Positions 17,135 through 25,496 of a DNA stretch of 64,000 nucleotides are shown piece by piece (positions within the stretch are counted from its first letter, which is position 1; each line of letters begins with the position of its first letter). The stretch is taken from positions 4,040,001-4,104,000 of the forward strand of contig NZ_NETK01000001.1 in assembly GCF_002343915.1 (NCBI RefSeq). The letters run 5' to 3'. Position numbers and translations under genes: made by a program. This DNA is from Nannocystis exedens. GTDB lineage: Bacteria; Myxococcota_A; Polyangia; Nannocystales; Nannocystaceae. The notes beneath the pieces were generated by a model. It ran no database searches. It saw only the letters and a list, made by a program, of their open reading frames with translations, and was not told the origin of the DNA.

Positions 17135-18484
17135 ATGCCCGAAGTGAAGGCAAGCAGCCCCTCTGTCCCGACGCCGCCGCGCCTTCAGGGGGCCATCTCC
17201 ATTCGGGATGTCGACCCCGACGCGCTCAAGGTCGTCCGCAAGCTGGTGGCCGGCGGCCACGAGGCCTATCTGGTGGGCGGTTGCGTGCGCGACCTGTTCC
17301 TCAAGCGGAGGCCGAAGGACTTCGACGTGGCGACCAGCGCCACCCCGGAGACCATCCGCAAGGCGTTCCGCAACTGCCGCATCATCGGCCGCCGCTTCAA
17401 GCTCGCGCACGTGTTCTTCGGCCCGAAGATCATCGAGACGAGCACCTTCCGGACCACGCCGATCACCGCCGAGGACGACCCGCTGATCACCCACGACAAC
17501 GAGTGGGGCACGGTCGAGGACGACGCGCGGCGGCGCGACTTCACCATCAACGGCCTCTTCTACGACACCGACGCCGACGCCATCGTCGACTTCGTCGACG
17601 GCCTGGCCGACCTCGAGCGCGGCGTCATCCGCACGATCGGCGACCCGCTGCTGCGCTTCCAGGAGGACCCGGTGCGCATGCTGAGGGCGGTCAAATTCGC
17701 CGCCCGGCTCGACTTCACGATCGAGGAGGCCACCTGGAGGGCCCTGCTCGACACCGTCGGGCACATCAGCAAGTGCTCGCGCGCCCGCGTGCTCGAGGAG
17801 ATCTACAAGCTCCTGCGCGGCGGCGCGGCGCGGCGCAGCTTCGAGCTGCTCCTCGAGTCGCGGCTGATGACGGAGCTCATGCCGAGCTACGTCGACCTCT
17901 ACCGCAAGCTGAGCCCGCACGGGCTGGCGGGGCCGGCCAGCAAGACCAAGCCCGGCGAGCCGTCGCGGGTGATGTGGAACCTGCTCGAGGCGCTCGACGA
18001 GTACACGAGCGCGACCAGCCAGGTCGCCAGCAACGGCGTCCTGCTCGCGGTGCTGTTCGCGCCGCTGCTCGACGAGCAGTGGCACACCGCCAGCCGGCAG
18101 GGCCTCGACCGCCTGATCGACGACCTCATGGGCCCGGTCTGCGTCAGCCTCGGCGTGGCCCGGCGCGACCGCGAGCTGGCGCGGCAGATCCTCATGGCCC
18201 ACCGGCGCATGGTCGAGTCGCTCACCCGCAAGAAGCGGCGGCCCTCGCTGGTCCAGCGGCAGTACTTCCACGACGCCCTGGTCTTCCTCGGTCTCACCGT
18301 CAAGGCCCGCGGCGGCGACGGCAGCGAGCTCGGCCACTGGCAGCGCCTCGCCGCCGTCACCCAGCCGCTGCGCGTCGAGTCCGGCGACGACTTCGACAGC
18401 GGCCCGCGGCGCAAGCGGCGGCGGCGGCCGCGACACGGCGGGCCCGACGGCCGCCGTCACTCCGCCGAGCCGGGTTCGCCGTGA
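17135..18484 (+). CDS. pcnB: Poly(A) polymerase / CCA-adding-type nucleotidyltransferase
   Basis: 449 residues of the class II poly(A) polymerase/tRNA nucleotidyltransferase family. The head domain has YLVGGCVRDLFL and RPKDFDVATSATPE, with the DxD metal ligands, then RRFKLAHV and RRRDFTINGLFYD. RFQEDPVRMLRAVKFAARLDF-type sequence marks the PcnB neck. The Arg/Lys-rich C-terminal tail (RRKRRRRPRHG) is typical of PcnB rather than of CCA-adding enzymes, so RNA polyadenylation is the better guess. CCA addition stays possible, and is needed somewhere in this genome because none of the tRNA genes in the window encodes CCA. The ATG at 17135 matches the family N-terminus. Its TGA overlaps the GTG of the next gene, indicating translational coupling. 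Confidence 0.88.
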   Translation: MPEVKASSPSVPTPPRLQGAISIRDVDPDALKVVRKLVAGGHEAYLVGGCVRDLFLKRRPKDFDVATSATPETIRKAFRNCRIIGRRFKLAHVFFGPKIIETSTFRTTPITAEDDPLITHDNEWGTVEDDARRRDFTINGLFYDTDADAIVDFVDGLADLERGVIRTIGDPLLRFQEDPVRMLRAVKFAARLDFTIEEATWRALLDTVGHISKCSRARVLEEIYKLLRGGAARRSFELLLESRLMTELMPSYVDLYRKLSPHGLAGPASKTKPGEPSRVMWNLLEALDEYTSATSQVASNGVLLAVLFAPLLDEQWHTASRQGLDRLIDDLMGPVCVSLGVARRDRELARQILMAHRRMVESLTRKKRRPSLVQRQYFHDALVFLGLTVKARGGDGSELGHWQRLAAVTQPLRVESGDDFDSGPRRKRRRRPRHGGPDGRRHSAEPGSP

Positions 18485-19341
18485 CGAGGCGCGGCAAGGG
18501 CCCCCTCGACCCCGAGACCCTGCTGCGACTGGGCACCAGCGAGCACTACGAAGACCCCGAGCTGTACGACTTCGAGTACCGCGACCACCGCCACGACGTC
18601 GCCTGGTACCGCGGCCTCGCGCGCGACCGCGGCCCGCGCCAGCGGATCGTCGAGCTCGGCGCCGGCACCGGGCGGATCAGCCTGCCTCTGTGCCACGACG
18701 GCCACACCGTCGTCGCCGTCGACCGCATGCCCAGCATGCTCGACCACCTGCGGCGCAAGGCCGAGGGCGCCCCGAGCGACGTCGCCGCCCGCCTCGAACC
18801 TGTCCTCGGGGACATCACCGCGCTGCCGCTGCCCGACGCCGGCGCCGACCTCGTGTTCGCCCCCTTCAACGTGCTCATGCACCTCTACTCGTGGGAGGAC
18901 CTGCTGCGCTGCTTCCGCGAGGCCGCGCGCGTGCTCGTGCCCGGCGGGCGGTTCGCCTTCGACGTCCTCCTGCCCGACCTCGAGTGGCTGACCTGGGACC
19001 CCGAGGAGCGCCACAGCGTCACCCACTTCACCCACCCGCGCACCGGCGCGGCCATGGTCTACTCGACCAATCACACCTACGACCCGCACACCCAGGTGTG
19101 CCACGTGCGGATCTACTACGACGACGCCCCCAAGCGCCCGCGGGCCTTCAAGCCGCCGCCGGAGCCGGTGCAGGTCGTCCACCTCGCCCACCGCCAGATC
19201 TTCCCCGAAGAGCTGCGCCACCTCGTCGCCGCCGCCGGGCTCACGCTCGACAGCCTCGGCGGCAACTTCCGCGGCGCCCGCCTCGCCCCCGGCACCGACT
19301 CGCAGTGCGGCCTCTGCACCAAGCCCTCAGGACATGTTTGA
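18481..19341 (+). CDS. SAM-dependent class I methyltransferase
   Basis: 286 residues. It starts at GTG 18481, overlapping the pcnB stop by four bases (GTGA). Motif I is VELGAGTGRISLPL, followed by an acidic VAVDRMPSML and the LPDAGADLVFAPFNVL region. This is the Methyltransf_25/11 type with a long C-terminal half rich in Tyr and His. The substrate is unknown; the same arrangement of a RYD-like N-terminus (YDFEYRDHRHDV) and insertion is seen in small-molecule methyltransferases. Codons ~106-111 lie within a possible repeat unit (18798-18815), and the last four codons and stop lie in a double repeat (19332-19363), so the C-terminal SGHV is repeat-encoded. Confidence 0.88.
   Translation: MTRRGKGPLDPETLLRLGTSEHYEDPELYDFEYRDHRHDVAWYRGLARDRGPRQRIVELGAGTGRISLPLCHDGHTVVAVDRMPSMLDHLRRKAEGAPSDVAARLEPVLGDITALPLPDAGADLVFAPFNVLMHLYSWEDLLRCFREAARVLVPGGRFAFDVLLPDLEWLTWDPEERHSVTHFTHPRTGAAMVYSTNHTYDPHTQVCHVRIYYDDAPKRPRAFKPPPEPVQVVHLAHRQIFPEELRHLVAAAGLTLDSLGGNFRGARLAPGTDSQCGLCTKPSGHV
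18798..18815. repeat. Coding copy of the 18-bp palindrome
   Basis: ACCTGTCCTCGGGGACAT within the methyltransferase gene; stem TGTCC/GGACA. Confidence 0.5.
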
Positions 19342-19363
19342 AGCGACATGTTCCTTAAAACAT
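19332..19363. repeat. Two-unit palindrome array, 14-bp period
   Basis: Units ACATGTTTGAAGCGACAT (19332-19349) and ACATGTTCCTTAAAACAT (19346-19363) share the middle ACAT. The first contains the methyltransferase stop codon. Confidence 0.75.
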
Positions 19364-19638
19364 CTGCGTCGCCGGCCGGCGCGACGGCCCCCGCGGCCGC
19401 GTCTCGGCTGCGGGACCGATCGCTGCCCGACCCGGGGTCACCACCGACGGCCACGTTTCAGTCACGCGTTCGACAACGGTGCTGCCCGCGCGCCCGCTGG
19501 GGCCAGGCGCCCGAGCGAGGCCGGGCCGGGTCCCTCTCTCTGTCGCTCCGCGACCTCGCCTGACCTCGCCGTCCGAGCCGCCCGCGCGGGTCACCCCTTC
19601 GCCCTGCCGCCCCGGACGGCCACGTCCGAGCGTCGCGC

Positions 19639-20208
19639 ATGACCGCGGTCCGTCGCCTCTCGAACTTGCTCGGCGTCGACGACGCTCCGTTCGCGCGCGA
19701 GCATCGGGGGGACGTGGCGATCATCGGCACCGTGTGCACCTCGGGCCGGCTCGACGGCGTCCTGCGCGGCAAGGTCCGCCGCGACGGCGCCGACGCGGCG
19801 CGCCGGATCGCCGCCATGCTGCTGGGCTCGCCCTTCGCCGAGGCGGTCCAGGCCGTCGTTCTGCAGGGCATCGCCCTCGCCGGCTTCAACGTCGTCGACC
19901 TCGACGCGCTGCACGAGGCGATCGCTCGCCCGATCCTCGTCGTCGCTCGTCGTCCGCCCGACCTCGTGAAGATCCGCGCCGCCCTGGATCGCCTCCCCGG
20001 TGGAACCCGCAAGTGGAACCTGATCCAGCGGGCCGGGGCGATGGAGCCGCTGGCCGGCGTATGGGTCCAGCGCAAGGGGCTCGGGGTCGCCGAGGCCGCC
20101 CTCTTGCTCGAGCGTGGGCGGGTTCACGGGGCCTTGCCCGAGCCGCTGCGCCTGGCCCACCTGATCGCCGGCGCTTTCGGGCGCGGGTACAGCAAGGGCC
20201 GCGCCTGA
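19639..20208 (+). CDS. DUF99 family protein (endonuclease dU-like)
   Basis: 189 residues covering a complete DUF99 protein: the start LLGVDDAPF, then IIGTVCTSGRLDGVLRGKV, the central VVLQGIALAGFNVVDL and VVARRPPDLVKI all match the family's conserved blocks in order. The fold is RNase H-like and related to endonuclease V; an archaeal member cleaves deoxyuridine-containing DNA. Residue Asp in the VDD block is the usual metal ligand. The family is mostly archaeal and sporadic in bacteria, so a transferred origin is possible. The ATG at 19639 starts just before the conserved N-terminus. A palindromic repeat begins 14 bases after its stop. Its role in DNA repair is inferred. Confidence 0.85.
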   Translation: MTAVRRLSNLLGVDDAPFAREHRGDVAIIGTVCTSGRLDGVLRGKVRRDGADAARRIAAMLLGSPFAEAVQAVVLQGIALAGFNVVDLDALHEAIARPILVVARRPPDLVKIRAALDRLPGGTRKWNLIQRAGAMEPLAGVWVQRKGLGVAEAALLLERGRVHGALPEPLRLAHLIAGAFGRGYSKGRA

Positions 20209-20522
20209 GGCGGCCCTTGCAGACCTGCCCGAAAAGACAGGTGCAATCATTCACTCCAGCAGCGCACCACGACAGTGCGTGCCCGTAAAATTCCAAGTGC
20301 CGCGCATTTCATTCGCCGCTTTTTTCGTACGGGTGGCGATCGCAGGTCGGAGGCCGCCCGAGTCGTTGCAGTGCCCACGTTCCCCGAACAGCGATGCGTG
20401 ATCGAGGCCCGGCTCGGCGAGTGCCCGAGTCGAGCGTGCGGCCTGACCTTGACGACATGTCTGACGAGTCGAGCCGCGCGGATCCATGCCTCTCGCAGCC
20501 GGCCGCGCCGCGGTGCTAGCTT
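20209..20522. other. Intergenic stretch with one repeat unit
   Basis: 314 bases. The palindromic repeat at 20223-20240 follows the DUF99 stop; the middle (about 20250-20340) has lower GC and could hold a promoter for the HAD gene. No gene was recognised. Confidence 0.5.
20223..20240. repeat. 18-bp palindromic repeat unit
   Basis: ACCTGCCCGAAAAGACAG, 14 bases after the DUF99 stop codon. Confidence 0.55.
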
Positions 20523-20975
20523 ATGTTCGTGCCGCCCAAGGTCATCTTCCTCGACATCGACGGCGTCATGAACAACCTCTGCACGCCATCGGAGCCGGAG
20601 CGCCCCGGCCTGGCCGCGTGCCTCGATCCCGACAACGTCGCCGTCCTCAACCAGATCGTACGAGCCACCGGCGCGGTGGTGGTGCTGTCGTCGTCCTGGC
20701 GACTGTCGCTGCCGCTCGCCGAGCTGCGGGCCAGCTTCGCCGCGGCCGGCTGCGAGGCCCAGGTCGTGGGCATCACGCCTGACGTCGACGGCCCGCGCCG
20801 CGGCCGGGAGATCCGCGCCTGGCTCGACGCGCAGCCCGAGCCACCGACCCGGTACGTCGCCATCGACGATCAATTCGACATGCCCGAGCTGCCGGGTCGC
20901 CTCGTCAAGACCTGCCGCTTCCACGGCCTCACCACCCGCGAGCTCCCGCAAGTGCTCGCCCAGCTCGCCGACTGA
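20523..20975 (+). CDS. HAD-superfamily protein, RNA-repair-associated type
   Basis: 150 residues of HAD fold. Motif I is VIFLDIDGVMNN (DxDGV) and motif II is VVLSSSWR, the signature of small HAD proteins of the Swiss-army-knife RNA repair type. A late acidic YVAIDDQFD supplies motif IV. There is no large cap domain. It is probably a phosphatase acting on a nucleic-acid end or small phosphoester; the true substrate cannot be inferred. The ATG at 20523 directly precedes the fold. A hairpin (20981-21000) follows the stop. Confidence 0.85.
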   Translation: MFVPPKVIFLDIDGVMNNLCTPSEPERPGLAACLDPDNVAVLNQIVRATGAVVVLSSSWRLSLPLAELRASFAAAGCEAQVVGITPDVDGPRRGREIRAWLDAQPEPPTRYVAIDDQFDMPELPGRLVKTCRFHGLTTRELPQVLAQLAD

Positions 20976-21299
20976 GGCGAGCGGTCCATCGCTGGACCGC
21001 CCGAGGTCGCAACCGCCCCGCAAGGCAGCCGCGTCCGCGTCGAGAACCGCCCCGCGAACCCGGCCAGGGCCGCGTCGAGAACGACCCCGCGAATTCAGCC
21101 GCGGCCGCGGCCTCGGCCTCGGCGCCTCTGCTCGGGTCGCCGATGAACAGCGCCCTCGCCGGAGCGGTGCGAAGGCCGGCGGCGTATTCGTCGGCCGCCG
21201 CTTCGAGCAGGGCGAAACAGCCACTGTTTTTTAAAGTGCCGGCCTGCTGTGCCTGCCCGGCTGGTCGTCCGCCGCGTCGCGCCCTATTCTCTCGCCGGC
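20976..21299. other. Intergenic stretch with hairpin and short direct repeat
   Basis: 324 bases. After the hairpin at 20981-21000, a 22-base sequence starting GCGTCGAGAAC is present twice (21038-21059 and 21072-21093, one or two mismatches, 34-base spacing). Around 21222-21238 an AT-rich CACTGTTTTTTAAAGTG resembles a weak relative of the main palindrome. No gene was recognised. Confidence 0.55.
20981..21000 (+). terminator. Candidate terminator hairpin
   Basis: GCGGTCC (20981-20987) pairs with GGACCGC (20994-21000) over a 6-base loop, five bases after the HAD gene stop. No U-tract. Confidence 0.5.
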
Positions 21300-21734
21300 A
21301 TGCTGACGTACCGCGAGGCCGTGCTGGCCGACATCCCCCGCCTGCAGGTGATCCGCGCCGCCGTCCGCGAGAACATCCTGTCGAACCCCGGCCTCGTGAC
21401 CGTCCCGGACTACGAGGAGCACATCCGCGGCCCCGGCAAGTCGTGGGTGGGCGAGGAGGACGGCCGGGTCCTCGGCTTCTCGTCCGCGCACCCGCAGCCC
21501 GGATCGATCTGGGCCCTCTTCGTCGACCCCGCGCACGACCGCCGCGGCCTCGGCCGCGCCCTGCTCGACCGCGCCGTCGCGTGGTTGTGGTCGCACCCCG
21601 AGCTCGACGCCATCCAGCTCACCACCGCCGTCGGCACCCGCGCCGACCACGTCTACCGTGCAGCCGGCTGGGCCGACGTCGGCCGCTCGCGCAGCGGCGA
21701 AATGATCTTCCGCCTCACCCGCCCGCCGGCCTGA
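21300..21734 (+). CDS. GNAT-family N-acetyltransferase
   Basis: 144 residues with a standard GNAT domain. It has the N-terminal YREAVLADIPRLQVIR helix, the strand ending GSIWALFVDPAHDRRGLGRALL (core V/IxP and the R/QxxGxG/A acetyl-CoA loop as DRRGLG), and the late VYRAAGW motif. The acceptor substrate is unknown. The ATG at 21300 is immediately upstream of the fold. It is convergent with the repeat-rich membrane protein gene; each of the two stops is followed by its own pair of palindromic repeats. Confidence 0.88.
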   Translation: MLTYREAVLADIPRLQVIRAAVRENILSNPGLVTVPDYEEHIRGPGKSWVGEEDGRVLGFSSAHPQPGSIWALFVDPAHDRRGLGRALLDRAVAWLWSHPELDAIQLTTAVGTRADHVYRAAGWADVGRSRSGEMIFRLTRPPA

Positions 21735-21758
21735 GCCGACCAGCGCTAGCGACGAAGG

Positions 21759-21790
21759 ACATGTTGTCGAGGACATGTCCTTGAAAACAT
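21759..21790. repeat. Two-unit palindrome array, 14-bp period
   Basis: ACATGTTGTCGAGGACAT (21759-21776) and ACATGTCCTTGAAAACAT (21773-21790) share ACAT. The array begins 24 bases after the GNAT stop. Confidence 0.8.
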
Positions 21791-21859
21791 CGCGTATCGA
21801 GGCCGTTCGAGCGCTCGCAGGTGCGCCCCGCCGTGACCGCCGGGGAGCGCACCGGCTTC

Positions 21860-21891
21860 ACCTGTTTGAAAGGTCATGTCCTGCGAGACAT
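21860..21891. repeat. Two-unit palindrome array, 14-bp period
   Basis: ACCTGTTTGAAAGGTCAT (21860-21877) and TCATGTCCTGCGAGACAT (21874-21891) share TCAT. The array ends 13 bases from the stop of the minus-strand gene at 21905. Confidence 0.75.
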
Positions 21892-21904
21892 GCCTCTCGA
21901 CCGC

Positions 21905-24727
21905 TCACGCCGGCTTCGGCCCTGGCGCATCGTCGAGCGCATCGAGCAGCGAATCCCACTCCGCGTCGTCCGCGGCCCCGCCCGGCGCCCCCGAGAACGG
22001 CGGAGCCTCGCCTCCGAGCGCGGGCGCGACCGCAGGCGGCGCAGCCGACACGACGGGCGGAGCGACGCCGGGCGCCTGCGTCGTTGGCGGAACGAGCCCG
22101 CCGCTCGCCAGCACCAGCGGCGCCACCGAGGGCACGACCGGAATCACCGGAGCCGCGGGCACGCTCGGGGCCACCAGCGGCGCCCCCGGCCTCGGCACCA
22201 GCAGCGGCGCCACGGAAGCCCCCGCCCCTGCTGCCGGCTTCGGCGTCAGCAACGGAGCTCCCCCTCCCACCGGCGCCCCCGGCGCTGCTCCACCCGTCCC
22301 GGGCAGCGCCGGCGACGGCGACGGCGACTTCGGGGCATCGATCGGAGGTGCGCCCGCCCCCGGTACGATCGGCGCGGCGGGAGCAGCAGGGCTCTTCGCC
22401 GTGACCGGCGGCGGGCCAGGCGAACGCGGTCCGCCCACCGGCAAGCCGCCGGTTCCCGGCGGCTTCGCCAGCGGCACCGAGAACGCGGGCGGCGGCTTCA
22501 CCGCGGCTGCCGGCGACGGCCCGGACGTACCCGGCCGCCCGGCCGCGGCGATCGGCCCCGAAGGCGGCGCCGACGAACCACCGAGATCCCCGAACAACGA
22601 CCCCGCCGGCGGCGCCCCGGCAAAAGGCCGCGGCGCCGGAGCCCCGGCTCCCGCCGCAGGCTCGACCGGCGGAACCGGCGGCTTCACGGCATCGCCGACG
22701 ACATTCATGCCTGTCTCTTCGACCCTGTCCCGGCGACCAGCCTCGATCGCCGGTCCGGACCGGCCGTCCCCACGCGCAGCCTCGCCGCTGCCGTCCCCGC
22801 GGACAGCTTCGCCCGCCTCGGCGACCCGAACCGCCTCGCTCGCCCGCACGCTCTCGGCGACCCGGCCCGCCGTCTCTTCCGCCCCGGAGAGGCCGACAGC
22901 CGCGCCTTCCCCTTCGCCGACGGTGCTGTCCCCAAGGACAGCTTCGCTCGCCTTGACGCTCTCCGCGACCCGGACAGCCTCGCCGCCCCTGTCCCCAAGG
23001 ACAGCCTCCGCGGCTCGCACGGCCTCGCTCGCCTTGACGCCCTCGGCGCCCCTGTCCCCGAGGCCAGCCTGGCCCGCCGTCGCGCTCTCCGCGGCCCGCA
23101 AAGCCTCGCCCGCCTTGACGCCCTCGGCGCCCCTGTCCCCGAGGCCAGCCTGGCCCGCCGTCGCGCTCTCCGCGGCCCGCAAAGCCTCGCTCGCCTTGGC
23201 CGCACCGGCGCCCCTGTCCCCAAGGCCAGCCTGGCCCGCCGTCGCGCGCTCGGCGGCTCGCAAAGCCTCCCCCGCCTTGGCCGCACCGGCGCCCCTGTCC
23301 CCGAGGCCAGCCTGCCCCGCCTTCGCCCCCTCGGGGCCCGTCGTCGGGCGAGCCACCGCCGGCTTCGCCTCGGCATCTGCCCTTCCGGACCTGTCCTTCA
23401 AGCCAGCCTGGCCCGCCTCCGTCCGCCCCTGGACCGCGCCCTTCACCTCGGCCTTGCCCACCGGTCGGCCTGCGCCGCGCGCCGGCGTGCTCGTCACCAC
23501 CCGCTGGGTCGCGCGCCGCTCCGCCTTGGCCGCGCGGCGGGCCGCCCGTCGCTCCTCGCGCCGGACGTTCCGCTTCCCTCGCGGCTTGTCTGCCTCGCGC
23601 TCGGCCGTTCGCTCCTCGTCGGCTCCCGCCGGCAGCGCCAGCACCACCCCGCCCGCGGCCGCCGGCGCGCTCCCCGGACCCGCCTCGGCGGACCGCGCCT
23701 CGCTCGTCGCCGCGCTCGCGACCGCCGGGCCCTTCGCGCCCGTCGCGACCGCCGGCCCCTTCGCCCCCCGCGCCGCCCCGCTGCTCGCCGGCTTGCCCGC
23801 CTGCCCCTTCGGACCTGCCCCTGGCGATATGTCCTTGGAGCCATCCTTGCGCTCGCCCGCCCGCGCCTCGAGCTTGCGCGCCCGCTTCTCGCTCGCCTTC
23901 ACCGCCGGCCGCAGCAGCCGGCGCGCCCGCTCGACCAGCGCCTGCGCCAGCCTGTCGGGCCTCGCCTCGAGCCCCGCCTCGGCGCCGCGCAGGGCCGACA
24001 GCGCCGTCTCCGACGCCCCCGCGCGCTGCTCGAGCAGCGCCCGGGTCGCCAGCACCCGCGGCGTCGCCCCGAGCGCCGCCTGGGCCGCGTCGAGCAGCGC
24101 CCGGACCTCGTCGGCCCGCGGCTTTCCGGCCAGCAGCAGCGCCGCGGCCAGGTGCAGCCGATCCCACGGCCCCAGCGCCTGTCGCTTCACCAGCGACTGC
24201 AACAGGTCGCGCGCCTGCTCGGGAGCGTCGGCGATCAGCAGCGCGTGCGCCTGCGCCGACACGATCGGGGCCGGCGGATCGCCGATCACCCCGGCCAGCC
24301 GCGCCGCCTCCGTCCATGCCTTCGCCGACGCCCGCCCCTCGCCGCGCACCAGATGCAGCCGGCCCTCCTGCGCGGCCGTCCACGCGAACGGCGCGAACCA
24401 CCGCACCCGCCGTCGCCCGCGCAGCGCGTCGAGCAGCCCCGGCGCCGTGCTCGGCGTCGCCGCCAGCACCGCCCGCTCGAGCGGACCGAGCAGCCCCTGC
24501 ACGATCACCGGGAACAGCGCGAACCACAGCACCGCCCCCGCGAGCAGCCCCCAGAACACCGGCCCGCGCGGCGCGAAGATCAGCGCCCCGGCGATCGCCG
24601 CCATCGGCACGTAGATCCGCGCCGCCGCCGACGCGACCGGCCGCTTCGAGCGGAGCCACAGCGTGGCGGGCAGAGGGGTCCGCACGGGCTCGGGCGGGGC
24701 GGCAGAGGTCGAGGCAAGATCGCTCAC
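21905..24727 (-). CDS. Membrane protein with TPR-like region, 27-residue repeats and Pro-rich tail
   Basis: About 940 residues, family not recognised. It has two transmembrane helices (~35-80), then ~180 residues of Ala/Leu-rich helices with TPR-like spacing, then a Lys/Ala/Gly-rich region. Four 27-residue tandem repeats follow (~458-565; core AGQAGLGDRGA), then Ser/Glu-rich sequence with further GD motifs, and a long Pro/Ala/Gly tail. The end is acidic (DDAEWDSLLDALDD), like a docking peptide. Many of the palindromic repeats lie within the coding sequence, including a 42-bp three-unit array (23799-23844). The start is uncertain: GTG 24727 was chosen because upstream sequence is Arg-rich and non-conserved in character; the frame is open to 24982. 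Base composition matches the neighbours. It is probably an inner-membrane scaffold. Confidence 0.75.
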   Translation of the reverse strand: MSDLASTSAAPPEPVRTPLPATLWLRSKRPVASAAARIYVPMAAIAGALIFAPRGPVFWGLLAGAVLWFALFPVIVQGLLGPLERAVLAATPSTAPGLLDALRGRRRVRWFAPFAWTAAQEGRLHLVRGEGRASAKAWTEAARLAGVIGDPPAPIVSAQAHALLIADAPEQARDLLQSLVKRQALGPWDRLHLAAALLLAGKPRADEVRALLDAAQAALGATPRVLATRALLEQRAGASETALSALRGAEAGLEARPDRLAQALVERARRLLRPAVKASEKRARKLEARAGERKDGSKDISPGAGPKGQAGKPASSGAARGAKGPAVATGAKGPAVASAATSEARSAEAGPGSAPAAAGGVVLALPAGADEERTAEREADKPRGKRNVRREERRAARRAAKAERRATQRVVTSTPARGAGRPVGKAEVKGAVQGRTEAGQAGLKDRSGRADAEAKPAVARPTTGPEGAKAGQAGLGDRGAGAAKAGEALRAAERATAGQAGLGDRGAGAAKASEALRAAESATAGQAGLGDRGAEGVKAGEALRAAESATAGQAGLGDRGAEGVKASEAVRAAEAVLGDRGGEAVRVAESVKASEAVLGDSTVGEGEGAAVGLSGAEETAGRVAESVRASEAVRVAEAGEAVRGDGSGEAARGDGRSGPAIEAGRRDRVEETGMNVVGDAVKPPVPPVEPAAGAGAPAPRPFAGAPPAGSLFGDLGGSSAPPSGPIAAAGRPGTSGPSPAAAVKPPPAFSVPLAKPPGTGGLPVGGPRSPGPPPVTAKSPAAPAAPIVPGAGAPPIDAPKSPSPSPALPGTGGAAPGAPVGGGAPLLTPKPAAGAGASVAPLLVPRPGAPLVAPSVPAAPVIPVVPSVAPLVLASGGLVPPTTQAPGVAPPVVSAAPPAVAPALGGEAPPFSGAPGGAADDAEWDSLLDALDDAPGPKPA
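22924..23004. repeat. Two coding palindrome units
   Basis: TGCTGTCCCCAAGGACAG (22924-22941) and CCCTGTCCCCAAGGACAG (22987-23004). Both keep a CTGTCC/GGACAG stem and encode a VLGDS- or LGD-type peptide on the minus strand. Confidence 0.65.
23031..23354. repeat. 81-bp tandem repeat, four copies
   Basis: Copies begin at 23031, 23112, 23193 and 23274. Each encodes a 27-residue repeat and each contains one degenerate palindrome unit (CCCTGTCCCCGAGGCCAG or close) at 23050, 23131, 23212 and 23293. The first two copies are nearly identical, which suggests recent expansion. Confidence 0.85.
23389..23406. repeat. Coding copy of the 18-bp palindrome
   Basis: ACCTGTCCTTCAAGCCAG, in the repeat-rich membrane protein gene. 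Confidence 0.5.
23799..23844. repeat. Three-period palindrome array inside a gene
   Basis: Junction tetramers GCCT, ACCT, ATAT and CCAT fall at exact 14-base intervals (23799, 23813, 23827, 23841). The 42-bp length of three periods keeps the reading frame and encodes a 14-residue KDISPGAG-containing segment. Confidence 0.65.
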
Positions 24728-25058
24728 GGAGGCCAATTCCAGGGCGAACTTGCCCCAACACCCCCGGCGTACGCAAGCGCGCGTCTCCCGTTCGTTTGCG
24801 CCATCGCGCCACCACCTCTCGCTTCGGCCCGCTCGGCGCGGACCCCTTGCCAGCACGCCGATGCTCCCTCGCACGCCCAGGCTCCCGCTCCTCCGCTCTC
24901 GAAGCGGCCCCGTCGCAGCGCTCGCGCCAGCCCCCACCCGCGAGAACGTGCCCGCGCACGAGTCACGATTCGGCGCTCTCACGGACCCGCGTCATCAGCG
25001 ACCGCGCGATTGCTGCGAGTCCCACCGCACGTTCGTCGCCGGTGCGTCCGCCGTCTCG
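24728..25058. other. Stretch without a confirmed gene
   Basis: 331 bases between two minus-strand genes. The frame of the downstream membrane protein stays open to 24982, so part of it could be coding if that gene starts further upstream. I see no repeat unit or promoter. Confidence 0.45.
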
Positions 25059-25496
25059 TCACGGCGGCGCGCAGATGTTGCGACTCTCGCTCCCGCCGCC
25101 CGACGAGCGGCAAACCGCGCCCGGGCCGGCGTGCGTGAAGCAATACGCCATCGGATCGGCGTCGAGGCGCGCATCGTCCTCGCAGCTGACCCAGCAGCGC
25201 TTCGTCTGGTCATTCGTCAGCGGCGTGCAGACGTGGCCGATCCCCGGCATGCACTCGCCCTCGACCGCGCAACAATCCTCGTCCGTCTCGCACGTGTGCG
25301 TGCAATAGCCGTCCTCGAACTGGGTCTCGCAGAAGACCGTCCCGAGCAGCGCGTGCTCGACCTCGCGATAGCAGTCCGCCGCCTTCGCGCACAGCGCCCC
25401 GGTCGGCTGTTGGGCCGGCGGCGGCTCCTCGCAGGCGAGCCCGAGGATCGCCGCGGTCAGCGTGCTCGTCAGCCACCGGAGCCTCGCCCTGCGCAT
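25059..25496 (-). CDS. Small Cys-rich lipoprotein
   Basis: 145 residues. The signal peptide ends in the lipobox LGLAC (Cys ~22). The mature part has about 12 cysteines in closely spaced pairs (CETQFEDGYCTHTCETDEDCC), a pattern shared in style with the lipoprotein at 11517-12146. It is probably anchored in the envelope and disulfide-bonded. No enzymatic motif is visible and the family is unnamed. The ATG at 25496 gives the complete signal peptide. Confidence 0.85.
   Translation of the reverse strand: MRRARLRWLTSTLTAAILGLACEEPPPAQQPTGALCAKAADCYREVEHALLGTVFCETQFEDGYCTHTCETDEDCCAVEGECMPGIGHVCTPLTNDQTKRCWVSCEDDARLDADPMAYCFTHAGPGAVCRSSGGGSESRNICAPP

Noticed and set aside
21222..21238. CACTGTTTTTTAAAGTG as a member of the repeat family
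   Set aside because: Only CACT/AGTG pairs and the NCAT ends are absent; kept only as a remark in the intergenic entry.
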